Shown here piece by piece: positions 21,860 to 30,955 of a stretch of 64,000 bases of DNA. This DNA is from Pseudomonadota bacterium. GTDB lineage: Bacteria; Pseudomonadota; Alphaproteobacteria; Caulobacterales; Caulobacteraceae. The translations under genes were made by a program, and so were the position numbers. Each line of letters begins with the position of its first letter. Positions within the stretch are counted from its first letter, which is position 1. The notes beneath the pieces were generated by a model. That model saw only the letters and a list, made by a program, of their open reading frames with translations. It was not told the origin of the DNA and ran no database searches. The DNA lies in assembly GCA_023451375.1 (NCBI GenBank), contig JAEXZS010000010.1:95493-159492 (forward strand), in the 5' to 3' direction.

Positions 21860-23386
21860 TCAGCGCCTCGGCCGCGTGCGGAACCGCTCGAGGATGTCCA
21901 GCCGCTCGTTGAACGGAATGTCGATCACCGCCGGGCCCTCGTTGCCGAAGTTGAGCAGCCGTTTCGTGTCCGGCGTCGCCCGGGGCCAGGCCGGCCGTCC
22001 GCCGCCGTTGGGGTCGCCGCTGCGGGCGAAGGCGACCCAGTAGCCCATCATCGCCTCGGACGCCTTCCGGTCCCGCTCCTCCGCCGGATAGGGAAGGATG
22101 CCCAGGTGGCCCATCACATAGGGCCGCTCCACCGCATGGCTCGCCCCCTGGTGCGGTTCGCGATTGGCCGGAGAACTCACGTCAAAGCGATAGAGATAGG
22201 CCGGGCGCCCCGCCGCCGCGTGCAGCCGCGCCAGCCGGCGCGCCGGCTCTGAAAACACCAGGTCGGTGACGACCTGCGCGTCAAAGGCCGTCACCCCGCC
22301 GTAGGCCTGAACCGCCTCGGCGCGCTCCAGCCAGGTCATGTCGTCGTCGATCGTGCCGTATCCGGACGCGTCCGTCGGGCGGATCCACCAGAACTCGGCG
22401 CTGTTGGAGCCGATCAGCAGTGGAACCGGCGCCTGCTCCCCGGCCGCGAAGGCGGCTTCGACCCGGTCGGTGACCACCTGACCGTCGATCAGCGTCAGGT
22501 CGCCGTTGGCGAAGACGGGCGCCGGCGTCAGGAAGGTCTCCGGCGGGGCAGCGTGAAGATCGGCCGCCGTGTTCAGCCCAACGCCGTCCGCCCACGCCTT
22601 TCCCCTCTGCCTGGCCGAAGGCGTCCCGCCGGGGCCGGGCCGGTCCAGCGGCGTCTGCAACTCCCGCCCCAAACCCGATTGAACGATGGCCCTGTGGAAG
22701 AGCCCTCTCGCCGGAGGCGCGATCATCAGGCGATTGACCAGCGCCCCGCCCGCCGACTCTCCAAACACCGTGACATTGCCTGGATCGCCGCCGAAGGCGC
22801 CGATATTCGCCTTCACCCATTCCAGAGCCGCGATCACGTCCATCAGGCCGTAGTTGCCCGCCGCCTCGCCTTCCGGGCGCTCGGCCGCCAGGGCGGGGTG
22901 GTCGAAGAAGCCCAGTCGGCCCAGGCGGTAGTTCAGCGTGACGACCACCACGCCCCGCTTCGCCAGCGGCCCGCCGTCATAGAGCGCCGCGGTCCCCGAC
23001 CCGTTGTTCAGCGCCCCGCCGTGGATCCAGACCATCACCGGCGCACGGGCGGCCGACGCCTGCGTCGTCCACACGTTCAGGTTCAGGCAGTCTTCGCTGG
23101 CGGGGGGCGGACCCACGCCCGGATCGCCGCCCGCCGGCGGCTGGATGCAGATCGCGCCATAGGCGGTCGCGTCTCTGCGGCCTCGCCAGGCGGGGGGCGC
23201 CTGTGGCGGCCGCCAGCGCTGGGGACCCACCGGCGGCGCCGCATAGGGAATGTTGCGATAGGAGGCCACGCCCTCCTCGCTTCGCCCCTGCAGCACGCCC
23301 TGCGCGACCTGCGTCTGCGGCTGGACGGGGTTGTCGATGGGCGCGGTCATGAGCGAGAGGGTGGCGAAGACGCCGGCGAAAGTCAT
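21860..23386 (-). CDS. Type B carboxylesterase/lipase family protein
   Basis: 508 residues of alpha/beta-hydrolase fold. Motifs are YRNIPYAAPPVGPQRW at the N-terminus, SEDCLNLNVWTT (the type B EDCLYLNV signature), VMVWIHGGALNNGSG (oxyanion hole), and the nucleophile elbow TVFGESAGGALVN (Ser). The catalytic His is probably in NREPHQGASHAVE. The family hydrolyses carboxylic esters of unknown identity. The first ATG is used; an alternative at MTAPIDN (13th codon) is possible, and no convincing signal peptide is visible. Confidence 0.85.
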   Translation of the reverse strand: MTFAGVFATLSLMTAPIDNPVQPQTQVAQGVLQGRSEEGVASYRNIPYAAPPVGPQRWRPPQAPPAWRGRRDATAYGAICIQPPAGGDPGVGPPPASEDCLNLNVWTTQASAARAPVMVWIHGGALNNGSGTAALYDGGPLAKRGVVVVTLNYRLGRLGFFDHPALAAERPEGEAAGNYGLMDVIAALEWVKANIGAFGGDPGNVTVFGESAGGALVNRLMIAPPARGLFHRAIVQSGLGRELQTPLDRPGPGGTPSARQRGKAWADGVGLNTAADLHAAPPETFLTPAPVFANGDLTLIDGQVVTDRVEAAFAAGEQAPVPLLIGSNSAEFWWIRPTDASGYGTIDDDMTWLERAEAVQAYGGVTAFDAQVVTDLVFSEPARRLARLHAAAGRPAYLYRFDVSSPANREPHQGASHAVERPYVMGHLGILPYPAEERDRKASEAMMGYWVAFARSGDPNGGGRPAWPRATPDTKRLLNFGNEGPAVIDIPFNERLDILERFRTRPRR

Positions 23387-23408
23387 GCCCGGTGCTTAGC
23401 AAATTCTT

Positions 23409-23432
23409 TTGACACGCCAAGGACGATAAGGC
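23409..23432 (+). promoter_or_regulatory. Candidate sigma-73-type promoter for the HWE kinase
   Basis: A perfect TTGACA (23409-23414) is followed after 10 bases by GATAAGGC, which partly fits the Caulobacter housekeeping consensus GCTANAWC. It precedes the kinase start by about 55 bases. Weak, sequence-only prediction. Confidence 0.35.
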
Positions 23433-23487
23433 GCAAACGGAGTGTACGGCGGCGAACCTTCCCCCAGCTCGGGCGTTGGAGGAGCCG

Positions 23488-25017
23488 TTGGGCGCGGGGT
23501 GCGTATTGAAACATCTGAGTACATCGGGAGGTGGGGCCATCGACCTGGCTTTGGTCTTTGACGCCTCGCCCAACCCATATGTGATCCTGACGCCCGACCT
23601 GACGATCGCCGGCGCCAACCGTGCTTACCTGGAGGTCACCTCCTCTCGCCGCGAAGACATCGTCGGCCAGCCGCTCTTCGGCGCCTTCGATTCCGGGGGC
23701 GGCGAAGAGGCTTACGAGAATGTGCGGCGCGTGAAGGCCTCGCTCGAGCGCGCCCGGGACACCCGTCAGCAGGACCATCTGGCCATGGTCCGGTTCGCGA
23801 TCCCGCGACCTCGCCCAGACGGCCGGGTGGAACTCGAGGATCGGCTGTGGAGCGCGACCCATATTCCGATCCTCGACGCCGACGGCGAGGTCGTGCTCCT
23901 GCTCCAGCACACCGTCGACATCACCGACCTTCAGCAGGCCGCCGCCGATCCACGCCGCCCGATGACGGCGCTGGACGCCATCTTGGGCGGCGCCATCCTC
24001 GAGCGCGCTCATCATGTGCAGGAAGACAACGTCCGACTGGCCAGCGAACGCAACCGGCTGGTCGAAATGTTCATGCAGGCGCCGGGCTTCGTCGCCATCC
24101 TGAACGGCCCGGAACACGTCTTCCAGATGTACAACACAGCCTATCAGCAGTTGATCGGTCATCGCGACGTCAGGGGCCTCACCGTTCGCGAAGGCCTGCC
24201 GGAGCTCGTGGGCCAGGGCTATTATGAGTTCCTCGACGGCGTCTTCGCCACCGGCGAGCCCTATGAAGGGCGTGAGAGCCTCGTCCGGCTGCAACGCACC
24301 CCGGATGGCCTGGAGGAGAACGTCTATCTGAACTTCATCTACCAGCCGGTCCGGGACGAAGCCGGCTCGGTCATCGGCATCTTCGTCCAGGGCTACGACG
24401 TAACCGACAACGTCCTGGCGGCGCAGCGCCAGAAGCTGATGATCGACGAACTGAACCACCGGGTGAAGAACACCTTAGCCACCGTGCAGTCGATCGCTAT
24501 CCAGACCGCCCGTTCGCACCAGCATCCCGCGAGCTTCGCCGAGACCTTCCAGTCCCGGATCATGGCCCTGTCCCACACCCATAATCTGCTGACCCAAAGC
24601 CACTGGGAAGGCGCCGACCTGCGCGCCATCCTGGAGCATGAGACCGAAGCCTACGGCGCCGCCCGCATCAGCCTGAACGGCCCCGGCGTGGCGCTGGAGC
24701 CGCCGATCGCCCTGTCTCTGGGGATGATCTTCCATGAGCTGGCGACCAATGCGGCGAAGTACGGCGCCCTATCGCTGCCGGAGGGTCGCCTGTTCGTCGA
24801 TTGGGCCCTGGCCGACCAGCGCGCGCCCCGGCTCAAGCTGACGTGGCGAGAGATCGGCGGCCCCAGGGTTTCGGAACCGGACAGAAGAGGCTTCGGCAGT
24901 CGCTTGATCGAGCGAAACATTCGCCACGATCTGGCGGGCGAGATCGAACTGGTCTACGCCGCTGACGGTTTGATCGCGGAGCTGACGGTTCCGCTTGATA
25001 GGGAAGACGCGTCATGA
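23488..25017 (+). CDS. HWE-family sensor histidine kinase with two PAS domains
   Basis: 509 residues from a TTG at 23488, chosen because GGAGGAG ends three to five bases upstream. PAS 1 is about residues 20-145 (LVFDASPNPYVILTPDLTIA) and PAS 2 about 190-308 (MFMQAPGFVAILNGPEH). The phosphoacceptor His324 is in DELNHRVKNTLATVQSIA. The N-box is HELATNAAKYGAL, and the W-x-E signature is TWREIGG, with GFGSRLIERNI as the G-box region. There are no transmembrane segments, so it senses a cytoplasmic signal. Its stop overlaps the receiver gene as ATGA, making a tightly coupled two-component pair. Confidence 0.9.
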   Translation: MGAGCVLKHLSTSGGGAIDLALVFDASPNPYVILTPDLTIAGANRAYLEVTSSRREDIVGQPLFGAFDSGGGEEAYENVRRVKASLERARDTRQQDHLAMVRFAIPRPRPDGRVELEDRLWSATHIPILDADGEVVLLLQHTVDITDLQQAAADPRRPMTALDAILGGAILERAHHVQEDNVRLASERNRLVEMFMQAPGFVAILNGPEHVFQMYNTAYQQLIGHRDVRGLTVREGLPELVGQGYYEFLDGVFATGEPYEGRESLVRLQRTPDGLEENVYLNFIYQPVRDEAGSVIGIFVQGYDVTDNVLAAQRQKLMIDELNHRVKNTLATVQSIAIQTARSHQHPASFAETFQSRIMALSHTHNLLTQSHWEGADLRAILEHETEAYGAARISLNGPGVALEPPIALSLGMIFHELATNAAKYGALSLPEGRLFVDWALADQRAPRLKLTWREIGGPRVSEPDRRGFGSRLIERNIRHDLAGEIELVYAADGLIAELTVPLDREDAS

Positions 25018-25391
25018 CCCAGCCCCTGAATGGACGGCGTGTCCTGGTCGTCGAGGACGAGTCCCTGGTGGCGATGCTTCTGGAGACCATCCTGGAAGAC
25101 ATGGGCTGCACCCCCGTCGGCCCGGCGTCCAATATCGATGACGGCGAGGCGATGGCGCGCGACACGACGGACCTCGACGCCGCGCTTCTGGATGTCAACG
25201 TCGCCGGCCGTCAAGTCTTCCCCGTGGCGGAGGCGCTGAGGGCGCGCGGCGTGCCCTTTGTCTTCTCCACAGGCTATGGCGAAGGCGGGCTGCCGGACGA
25301 ATGGCGCGGCAACCCCACCATTCAGAAACCCTTCACTGAATCCGCCGTCCGTGACGCCCTGATGAAGGCGATGGGCGTCAGCCAGGCTTGA
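25014..25391 (+). CDS. Single-domain response regulator
   Basis: 125 residues consisting only of a receiver domain. Acidic residues are in VVEDES (14-15), the phosphoacceptor Asp60 is in ALLDVNVAG, the conserved Thr/Ser is in VFSTGYGE, and the Lys is in TIQKPF. There is no output domain. It is probably phosphorylated by the adjoining HWE kinase and may act as a phosphate sink or signal through protein contacts, like other alphaproteobacterial single-domain receivers next to HWE kinases. Confidence 0.9.
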   Translation: MTQPLNGRRVLVVEDESLVAMLLETILEDMGCTPVGPASNIDDGEAMARDTTDLDAALLDVNVAGRQVFPVAEALRARGVPFVFSTGYGEGGLPDEWRGNPTIQKPFTESAVRDALMKAMGVSQA

Positions 25392-25546
25392 TGCGCGGCA
25401 TCACCGGCCCGGCGGCGTTGAGAGCCGCGCGCTGGTCGCCTCGCCGCCGGGGTGCCGCCTGAACCCAAGCCAAAGCGCCCGACGGGCCTGAAATGGCTCG
25501 GTGCGGCAACCGTCCTCTCTGAGGAGGTAGCCCGACAAGCGTCGCT

Positions 25547-28500
25547 TCATACGAGCCGGCGAGGCGCGAACCAGCCTTGTTCGGATCGCTGCACCGCGCC
25601 AGACGCGGCGAGCACCGCCAGAGTATGCTGAATCTTCCTGCGCTTGCGGACCGGCGGGCCGTTGAAAGCGGCCGCCAAGGCATCCGGCCGCATCGGCACG
25701 CCGCGTCTGCGAAGCATGGAAAGCAGCGTGGACGCCAAGGGTCCAGGCTCGTCCGGCAAGGCCGGGAGCGGCGCCTCCGCCATGGGCAGGGACTCGGTCT
25801 GACGCGGACCGGCGGTCCTCGGCTGGCGGCGGGCCTGATACGATGGGCGCAGGAAGCGAATCACGCCGCGCGCCTCATCATCCGAGCGAGCCCTGCTCAG
25901 GGCGATCAGGCGCTCCACGACCGCCGCGTCCGGCAGGTCCTCCGGCCAGCCATACGCCTTTGCGACCAGGCGATCGATCCGGCGATGCAGGTGATCCAGC
26001 ACCCCGATACGGCCAGTCTCATGCACATCCCGCTCACTAGGCGTCAGCGACTCTTCCTGCACCCATCGCGCGCGGGCGTTGTACAGGCCGGTCATGGTCA
26101 ACGCCGGGTGGCGCTCGATGGCCGAGGCCCGCGTGGAGTCTAGTTCCTCAGCCACCGCGCCCAGTTCCGCCGCAAGCACGGGGTCGATGTCGGGGAAGGG
26201 GAAACAGTCGAAGCAGGCGCCCTTCACATAGACCGCCTCACGTTCGTATTCGCCTATCCGCCCCGCATTGGCTGCAAACCAGGCGCGATGCTGGCGCGAA
26301 GACAGGACGCCGAGAACCACAGGGTCGTCGCTGGCGATCACCACCAGTTTGTTGTCGGGCAGAACGTCGGCGTCCAGGAACCGGAACCAGCGATGCTTGG
26401 CGGTTTCGACGGTCACGATGCAACGATCCAGGCCGGCCATGGCGTCGCGAAGTTCCCTGCGCGGCTCGCCGAAGATCCACCAGTTGTCGCGGTAGGTCGC
26501 GCGGTTGTTGCGGTCCCGCTCGGGCTTAACGGTCTCCAGCAGGTGCTGATAGATCAGGGGGTGCTGTCGCCGCGCCTGAGCTTCGTCCCAGCCGAACAGA
26601 TCTATCGCCATCAGACCGCGAGGCCGATTGGCCAGATCCCGTCCATTGCGATAGACTTTGATTGGCGATGACGCCTCCGGGTCTGAACTGGCCAGTAGCG
26701 CCTGAGCACGCTGCGGCATCACCAGGAAGCCCGCGCCCATCAACTGCACGCCCCTATGCGCCAGTCCTGAGTTGGCTCTCAGCGGGACAGCGCGCCTGAG
26801 CCCGGTGTCGATCATCAGGTCCGCGCCGATCATCCCCTGGCGCTCCTCGAACGTCAGTCGGGGATGGTCGCCGTTCAAACCGGCTTCGCTTTTCACCTTC
26901 AGCCATCGCCCCTGCCCGTCGGGCGCGCCGCGCTCCACGACCGACATCGCGATCCTCACATCCGCGCGCCCCTGCCCCACGACCCAGGGATGGTCAGGCA
27001 CCGCGAAGACGATGCGCAGGGGCGGATGGCGCTGCAGGTGATGCTCGATCACTCGGCGCGAGAAGGTTTGGGTGATGGAGTTGGTGGTTATGAAGCCGAA
27101 GCGGCGCAGGATGGAGCCCTTGTCCGTCAGGATTTCGGCCGCCCTGTCCCACCAGGCGGTGACGAGGTCGGCGGACCGAAAGCGCCCGCCCCTTATGGCC
27201 GCCAGAGCCTCGACATAGCCGTCGCCCAGTTCGGCGCGCAGGTCCTTGCCGCCGATGAAGGGCGGATTGCCGACGATGAAATGCACCGAAGGCCAGGGAG
27301 TCGGGCGAGGATCGACATAGCGCTCCACCTCCCGCTCTGACGTCTGCAGGAACAAGCCCTCCGCGCCCTCCTCCCGCACTCGGGCGACTTCTATCCGCGC
27401 GCATCGGATCAAGGCGTCGGTGCATTCGACCCGCTTGAAGTCGTTGAGGATCGGCTCGGAGGGCTTGGCGTCGCCGAAGACGCGGAAATGCCACTGGAGA
27501 TAGCCGATCCACATGACGACTTCGGCGATCCAGGCGGCGTAGTTGTTCTTCTCCAGTCCATAGAACTGCTCCGGACTGACCACGTGACCCTCGAGGTCGA
27601 GAAAGCCCTGCGACTCTCCCATTTCGGTCAGGACGCTGAGCACGTCGCCTTCCAGGGTCTTGATCATCCGCATGGCGACATAGAGGAAGTTGCCGGTGCC
27701 GCACGCCGGGTCCAGCACGCGAACGCGACACAGTTGGTCGTGGAAGTCCCGCACCATGCGTCGAGCGCCGGTCACGTCGCCGGCGATGTAGAGCCCGATC
27801 GCCTGGGCCTCAGCCGCTTCCCAGTCGCTCCGCAGAGGCTCCATCACGGTCGCCTCGATCAGCCGCTCCACATAGCTGGCGGGGGTATAGTGCGCGCCCA
27901 GTTCCGAGCGTTCCGCCGGGTCGAGAGCCTGTTCGAGCAGGCCGCCGAAGATCGCCGGCTCCACCAGGCTCCAGTCGCATTTGGCGGCGGCGATCAGCGC
28001 CTCGAGCTCCGCCTCGGTCACCGGCAACGGGTCGACGTTGCGGAACAGCCCGCCATTGAAACGACGAATCCGCTGCTGGGTGGCCAGGCAGTGGCCGCCC
28101 TGGTCCATGGTGCGGAAGAAGACGCGCGCCGCCTCGTGGAAACGGTCCGCCTTGCCGCGATAAGATTCGAGGAAAACCTGGAAGCCCCGCTCCTCGATCA
28201 GCCCCACGCTGTCGGCGAACATGGCGAAGATGCACTGCATGACGAACATGGCGGTGCGGTTGGCGTGCGCCGCCCGCGTCGCGCGGTCGTCATCCTCCCG
28301 GCGCAGGCGGCTGCGTATAGAACGGACCAGCCAGGCCAGCCGGGCGGCGATGTCCGTGGTCACCTCGGCGATCTTCGCCGACGGGTCCAGGCTCATCGGA
28401 TCCGTCCAGACCCTGAGCAGCCGATCCCGCACCTCCGGCTCGCGCAGCTGGTCCAGAGTGATCCGATATCGTGCCCGGTCGGGGAACTGAGTATAGCCCT

Positions 28501-28996
28501 TTCCCTGCCGCGCGAAATCGGACCAGAGCTCGATCGCATGGCCCACGTCCACGATCACCAGGAAGGGCGGCCATTCATCCAGCGCCTTCGCGTAGGATTC
28601 CGCCTGGCGCTTGGCGGCGCGCATCAGCCGGTCCAGCGCGTCCTGCGACGGCTTCCGCTTGCGCGCGACCGGTTGCGAGAACAGCGCCAGCTGAACGGCC
28701 GGATCAAAGACGCCGCCGTCGCGGCGCTTCATCGATTGCTTCGCTTCAAGGACGAAGCAGCCGCGCTTCGCACAATCGATGTAGCCGGGGTGGCCGCTCC
28801 CGTCTTCGTGCCGGAACCTGACGGGGCGTTCGAAGCAGTAGTCGAGGTCGCCCATTCGTTCATCGTCCGGCGCCGGGGCGCCGATCAGGCGACACAGCTG
28901 GATGATGAAGGTCTGGTAGTGCGCGCGCTCGCTTATAGGGGCGCGGGACCAATGGGCGATGAACGCATCGACAGCCTCTGATTGTCCACCCGACAT
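25547..28996 (-). CDS. MmeI-like (type IIL/IIG) restriction endonuclease-methyltransferase
   Basis: 1149 residues. The N-terminal nuclease motif is D74-x9-E84-x-K86 (YIDCAKRGCFVLEAK), the same PD-(D/E)XK spacing known for MmeI. The adenine-N6 methyltransferase domain has motif I DPACGTGNF at 429-437 and motif IV NPPF at 577-580. A long target-recognition region follows. The last 50 residues or so (RRRGVPMRPDALAAAF...RKRRKIQHTL) look like a winged helix not present in classic MmeI, which is about 920 residues. It probably methylates one strand and cuts at a distance from its site, acting alone as phage defence. A 7-bp inverted repeat spans the start codon. It interrupts an otherwise core region and is the likeliest acquired gene here. 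Confidence 0.88.
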   Translation of the reverse strand: MSGGQSEAVDAFIAHWSRAPISERAHYQTFIIQLCRLIGAPAPDDERMGDLDYCFERPVRFRHEDGSGHPGYIDCAKRGCFVLEAKQSMKRRDGGVFDPAVQLALFSQPVARKRKPSQDALDRLMRAAKRQAESYAKALDEWPPFLVIVDVGHAIELWSDFARQGKGYTQFPDRARYRITLDQLREPEVRDRLLRVWTDPMSLDPSAKIAEVTTDIAARLAWLVRSIRSRLRREDDDRATRAAHANRTAMFVMQCIFAMFADSVGLIEERGFQVFLESYRGKADRFHEAARVFFRTMDQGGHCLATQQRIRRFNGGLFRNVDPLPVTEAELEALIAAAKCDWSLVEPAIFGGLLEQALDPAERSELGAHYTPASYVERLIEATVMEPLRSDWEAAEAQAIGLYIAGDVTGARRMVRDFHDQLCRVRVLDPACGTGNFLYVAMRMIKTLEGDVLSVLTEMGESQGFLDLEGHVVSPEQFYGLEKNNYAAWIAEVVMWIGYLQWHFRVFGDAKPSEPILNDFKRVECTDALIRCARIEVARVREEGAEGLFLQTSEREVERYVDPRPTPWPSVHFIVGNPPFIGGKDLRAELGDGYVEALAAIRGGRFRSADLVTAWWDRAAEILTDKGSILRRFGFITTNSITQTFSRRVIEHHLQRHPPLRIVFAVPDHPWVVGQGRADVRIAMSVVERGAPDGQGRWLKVKSEAGLNGDHPRLTFEERQGMIGADLMIDTGLRRAVPLRANSGLAHRGVQLMGAGFLVMPQRAQALLASSDPEASSPIKVYRNGRDLANRPRGLMAIDLFGWDEAQARRQHPLIYQHLLETVKPERDRNNRATYRDNWWIFGEPRRELRDAMAGLDRCIVTVETAKHRWFRFLDADVLPDNKLVVIASDDPVVLGVLSSRQHRAWFAANAGRIGEYEREAVYVKGACFDCFPFPDIDPVLAAELGAVAEELDSTRASAIERHPALTMTGLYNARARWVQEESLTPSERDVHETGRIGVLDHLHRRIDRLVAKAYGWPEDLPDAAVVERLIALSRARSDDEARGVIRFLRPSYQARRQPRTAGPRQTESLPMAEAPLPALPDEPGPLASTLLSMLRRRGVPMRPDALAAAFNGPPVRKRRKIQHTLAVLAASGAVQRSEQGWFAPRRLV

Positions 28997-29006
28997 AGTG
29001 ACAATC
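28980..29006. promoter_or_regulatory. Inverted repeat over the start of the MmeI-like gene
   Basis: GATTGTC (28980-28986) and GACAATC (29000-29006) are perfect 7-bp arms separated by 13 bases, with the ATG (28996-28994) inside. It could be an operator or a site limiting expression of the restriction gene. The repeat is seen; its role is inferred. Confidence 0.4.
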
Positions 29007-29033
29007 TATGATTAGGATTCGCCAAGTTGCAAC

Positions 29034-30242
29034 CTAAAGAGGCGCTCCCTGGATCCATCTTCGGCACTGGATCGGCTTGCCCAGCCAATAGGCGAGTTCA
29101 GCCGGGCGAACGATGTCCCACGCCGTCAAGTCCGCGGCCAGGCCGGCGGCGATGCGCCCCACACGGTCCGCCAGACCCAGCGCTCGGGCGGCGTTTCGCG
29201 TCGCCCCCGACAGCGCCTCCTCGGGCGTCAGGCGGAACTGCACACAGGCCAGGTTCAGCGCGGCGGTCATGGAGGCGAGCGGCGAGGTGCCGGGGTTGCA
29301 GTCCGTGGCGACCGCCATTCGCACGCCGTGGCGACGGAGCAGGTCGACCGGCGGCGCCTTGGTCTCTCGCAGCATCAGATAGGCGCCGGGCAGCAGCACG
29401 GCGACGACGCCCGCCTCGGCCATCGCCCGCACCCCGCGCTCGGTCGTGTGTTCGATGTGATCGGCCGACAAGGCGCCGTAGCGGGCGGCAAGGTCCGCGC
29501 CGCCTCCGTCAGACAGCTGATCGGCGTGCAGCTTGACCGGCAAACCCAGCGCCTTGGCCCTGTCAAACAGGCGGGCCACCTCGTCCGTGGAAAAGGCGAT
29601 GGGCTCGCAATAGGCGTCGACCGCGTCGACCAGCCCCTCCGAATGCGCGGCCGGCAGGATCTCGTCCACCGCCAGATCGACATAGGCCTTGCGGTCAGGC
29701 TTGTATTCAGGCGGCAGGGCGTGGAGGCCCAGGTAGCTGGTGCGCACGCGCACGCCGCCCTCGCGCCCGATCCTTCGGGCGACGCGCAGCATCTTCAGTT
29801 CGCTGTCACGGTCCAGGCCGTAGCCGGACTTGATCTCCACCGCGGTGACGCCGGTCGCCTTCAGCCCTTCCAGCCGAACCATGGCCGAGGCGAAAAGGTC
29901 ATCCTCCGATGCCTCGCGCGTGGCGCGCACAGAGGCGAGGATCCCGCCGCCGGCGCGCGCGATCTCCTCGTAGGTGGCGCCGCCCAGCCGCTGTTCGAAC
30001 TCGGCCGACCGGTCGCCGCCGAAGATCAGGTGGGTGTGACAGTCGATCAGGCCCGGCGTGACCCAGCGGCCGTCGAGGCGTTCGACCTCGGCCGCATCGA
30101 CGTCGGGCATGCCGTGGCGCGCGCCCACCCATGCGATCCGGCCATCGCGGATGGCGATCGCCCCGTCGTGGACCGCCCCGTAGGGGGCGCCCTCGTTCAT
30201 CGTGGCGACGTGACAGTCGATCAGCAGGCGGTCGACCTTCAT
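29034..30242 (-). CDS. hutI: Imidazolonepropionase
   Basis: 402 residues of the amidohydrolase superfamily. The metal-binding HxH is in VTPGLIDCHTHLIFGGDRS. Further family motifs are GGATYEEIARAGGGI, VEIKSGYGLD, LHADQLSDGGGADLAA (metal His), SADHIEHTTERG and ATDCNPGTSPLAS (catalytic Asp). It opens the imidazolone ring to N-formimino-glutamate, step 3 of histidine degradation. The start overlaps the hutC stop by ATGA. It is the last gene of hutF-hutC-hutI. Confidence 0.96.
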   Translation of the reverse strand: MKVDRLLIDCHVATMNEGAPYGAVHDGAIAIRDGRIAWVGARHGMPDVDAAEVERLDGRWVTPGLIDCHTHLIFGGDRSAEFEQRLGGATYEEIARAGGGILASVRATREASEDDLFASAMVRLEGLKATGVTAVEIKSGYGLDRDSELKMLRVARRIGREGGVRVRTSYLGLHALPPEYKPDRKAYVDLAVDEILPAAHSEGLVDAVDAYCEPIAFSTDEVARLFDRAKALGLPVKLHADQLSDGGGADLAARYGALSADHIEHTTERGVRAMAEAGVVAVLLPGAYLMLRETKAPPVDLLRRHGVRMAVATDCNPGTSPLASMTAALNLACVQFRLTPEEALSGATRNAARALGLADRVGRIAAGLAADLTAWDIVRPAELAYWLGKPIQCRRWIQGAPL

Positions 30243-30955
30243 CGACGATCTCCAACGGAAGAGAAGCGGGCGACCAGATCGTAGCGCTCGCCGGGAAAGG
30301 TCTGCCAGACCCGCGTGACCCCCTGCCGGTCGCGCCAGGTGCGCCGTTCGACGCGCAGACAGGCGGCGCCGGTCGCAAGGCCGAGCAGACGCGCGTCGTG
30401 CGCGTCCGCCTCGACGGCGGCGATACGATTCTCGGCCTCAGTCCAGGGCGCGGCGTCCAGCAGCCATGTTCCCGGGGGAATGATGTGGAAGTCGACCTCG
30501 GCCGCCTCGGGCGCCGCCGCCAGGGCGATGATCCGGCGCTCCAAAGCCAGCGGCGTTCCATCCGCGCTGTGCAGGCAGGCGAGATCCAGCAGCCGCCCTT
30601 CGGCCGCCAGCTCCGCCTCTTCCGGCGTCGTCGCCGACCGTTCGACACGTTCGAGCAGCTGATAGCCGTAGCTCTGACCGCGTTCCAAGACCTCGGCGCG
30701 CAGGTCGGGAATGGCGAGAACGGCCGCATGCGCCTTCGGCTGGGCGACGAAGGTGCCCGCACGCCGGCGCCGCGTGACCAGACCCCTGCCCGCCAGTTCG
30801 GAAATCGCCTTGTTCACCGTCATGCGTGAACAGCCGTAGCTGGCGGTCAGCTCGTGCTCGAACGGAATCCGCTGGCCGGGCGCCCAGTCTCCCGACAGGA
30901 TCCGTCGTTCCAGGTCGGCGTAGATGCGCCGGTGCAGCGGCTCCGCCAGCGTCAT
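30239..30955 (-). CDS. hutC: Histidine utilization repressor HutC (GntR family)
   Basis: 238 residues. An N-terminal GntR winged helix opens LHRRIYADLERRILSGDWAP, with the recognition helix in SRMTVNKAISELAGRGLV. The C-terminal UTRA ligand domain contains YQLLERVERSATTPEEAE and AENRIAAVEADAHDARLLGL. HutC represses hut genes and is released by urocanate. Its GT-N-TA-N-AC type operator is present between hutF and hutG. The gene is sandwiched by four-base overlaps with hutF and hutI, so it is autoregulated through the hutF promoter. Confidence 0.95.
   Translation of the reverse strand: MTLAEPLHRRIYADLERRILSGDWAPGQRIPFEHELTASYGCSRMTVNKAISELAGRGLVTRRRRAGTFVAQPKAHAAVLAIPDLRAEVLERGQSYGYQLLERVERSATTPEEAELAAEGRLLDLACLHSADGTPLALERRIIALAAAPEAAEVDFHIIPPGTWLLDAAPWTEAENRIAAVEADAHDARLLGLATGAACLRVERRTWRDRQGVTRVWQTFPGERYDLVARFSSVGDRR

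Noticed and set aside
25392..25546. Riboswitch or small RNA between the receiver gene and the restriction gene
   Set aside because: A short CTCTCTGAGGAGG hairpin exists, but no recognisable riboswitch core or promoter-terminator pair.
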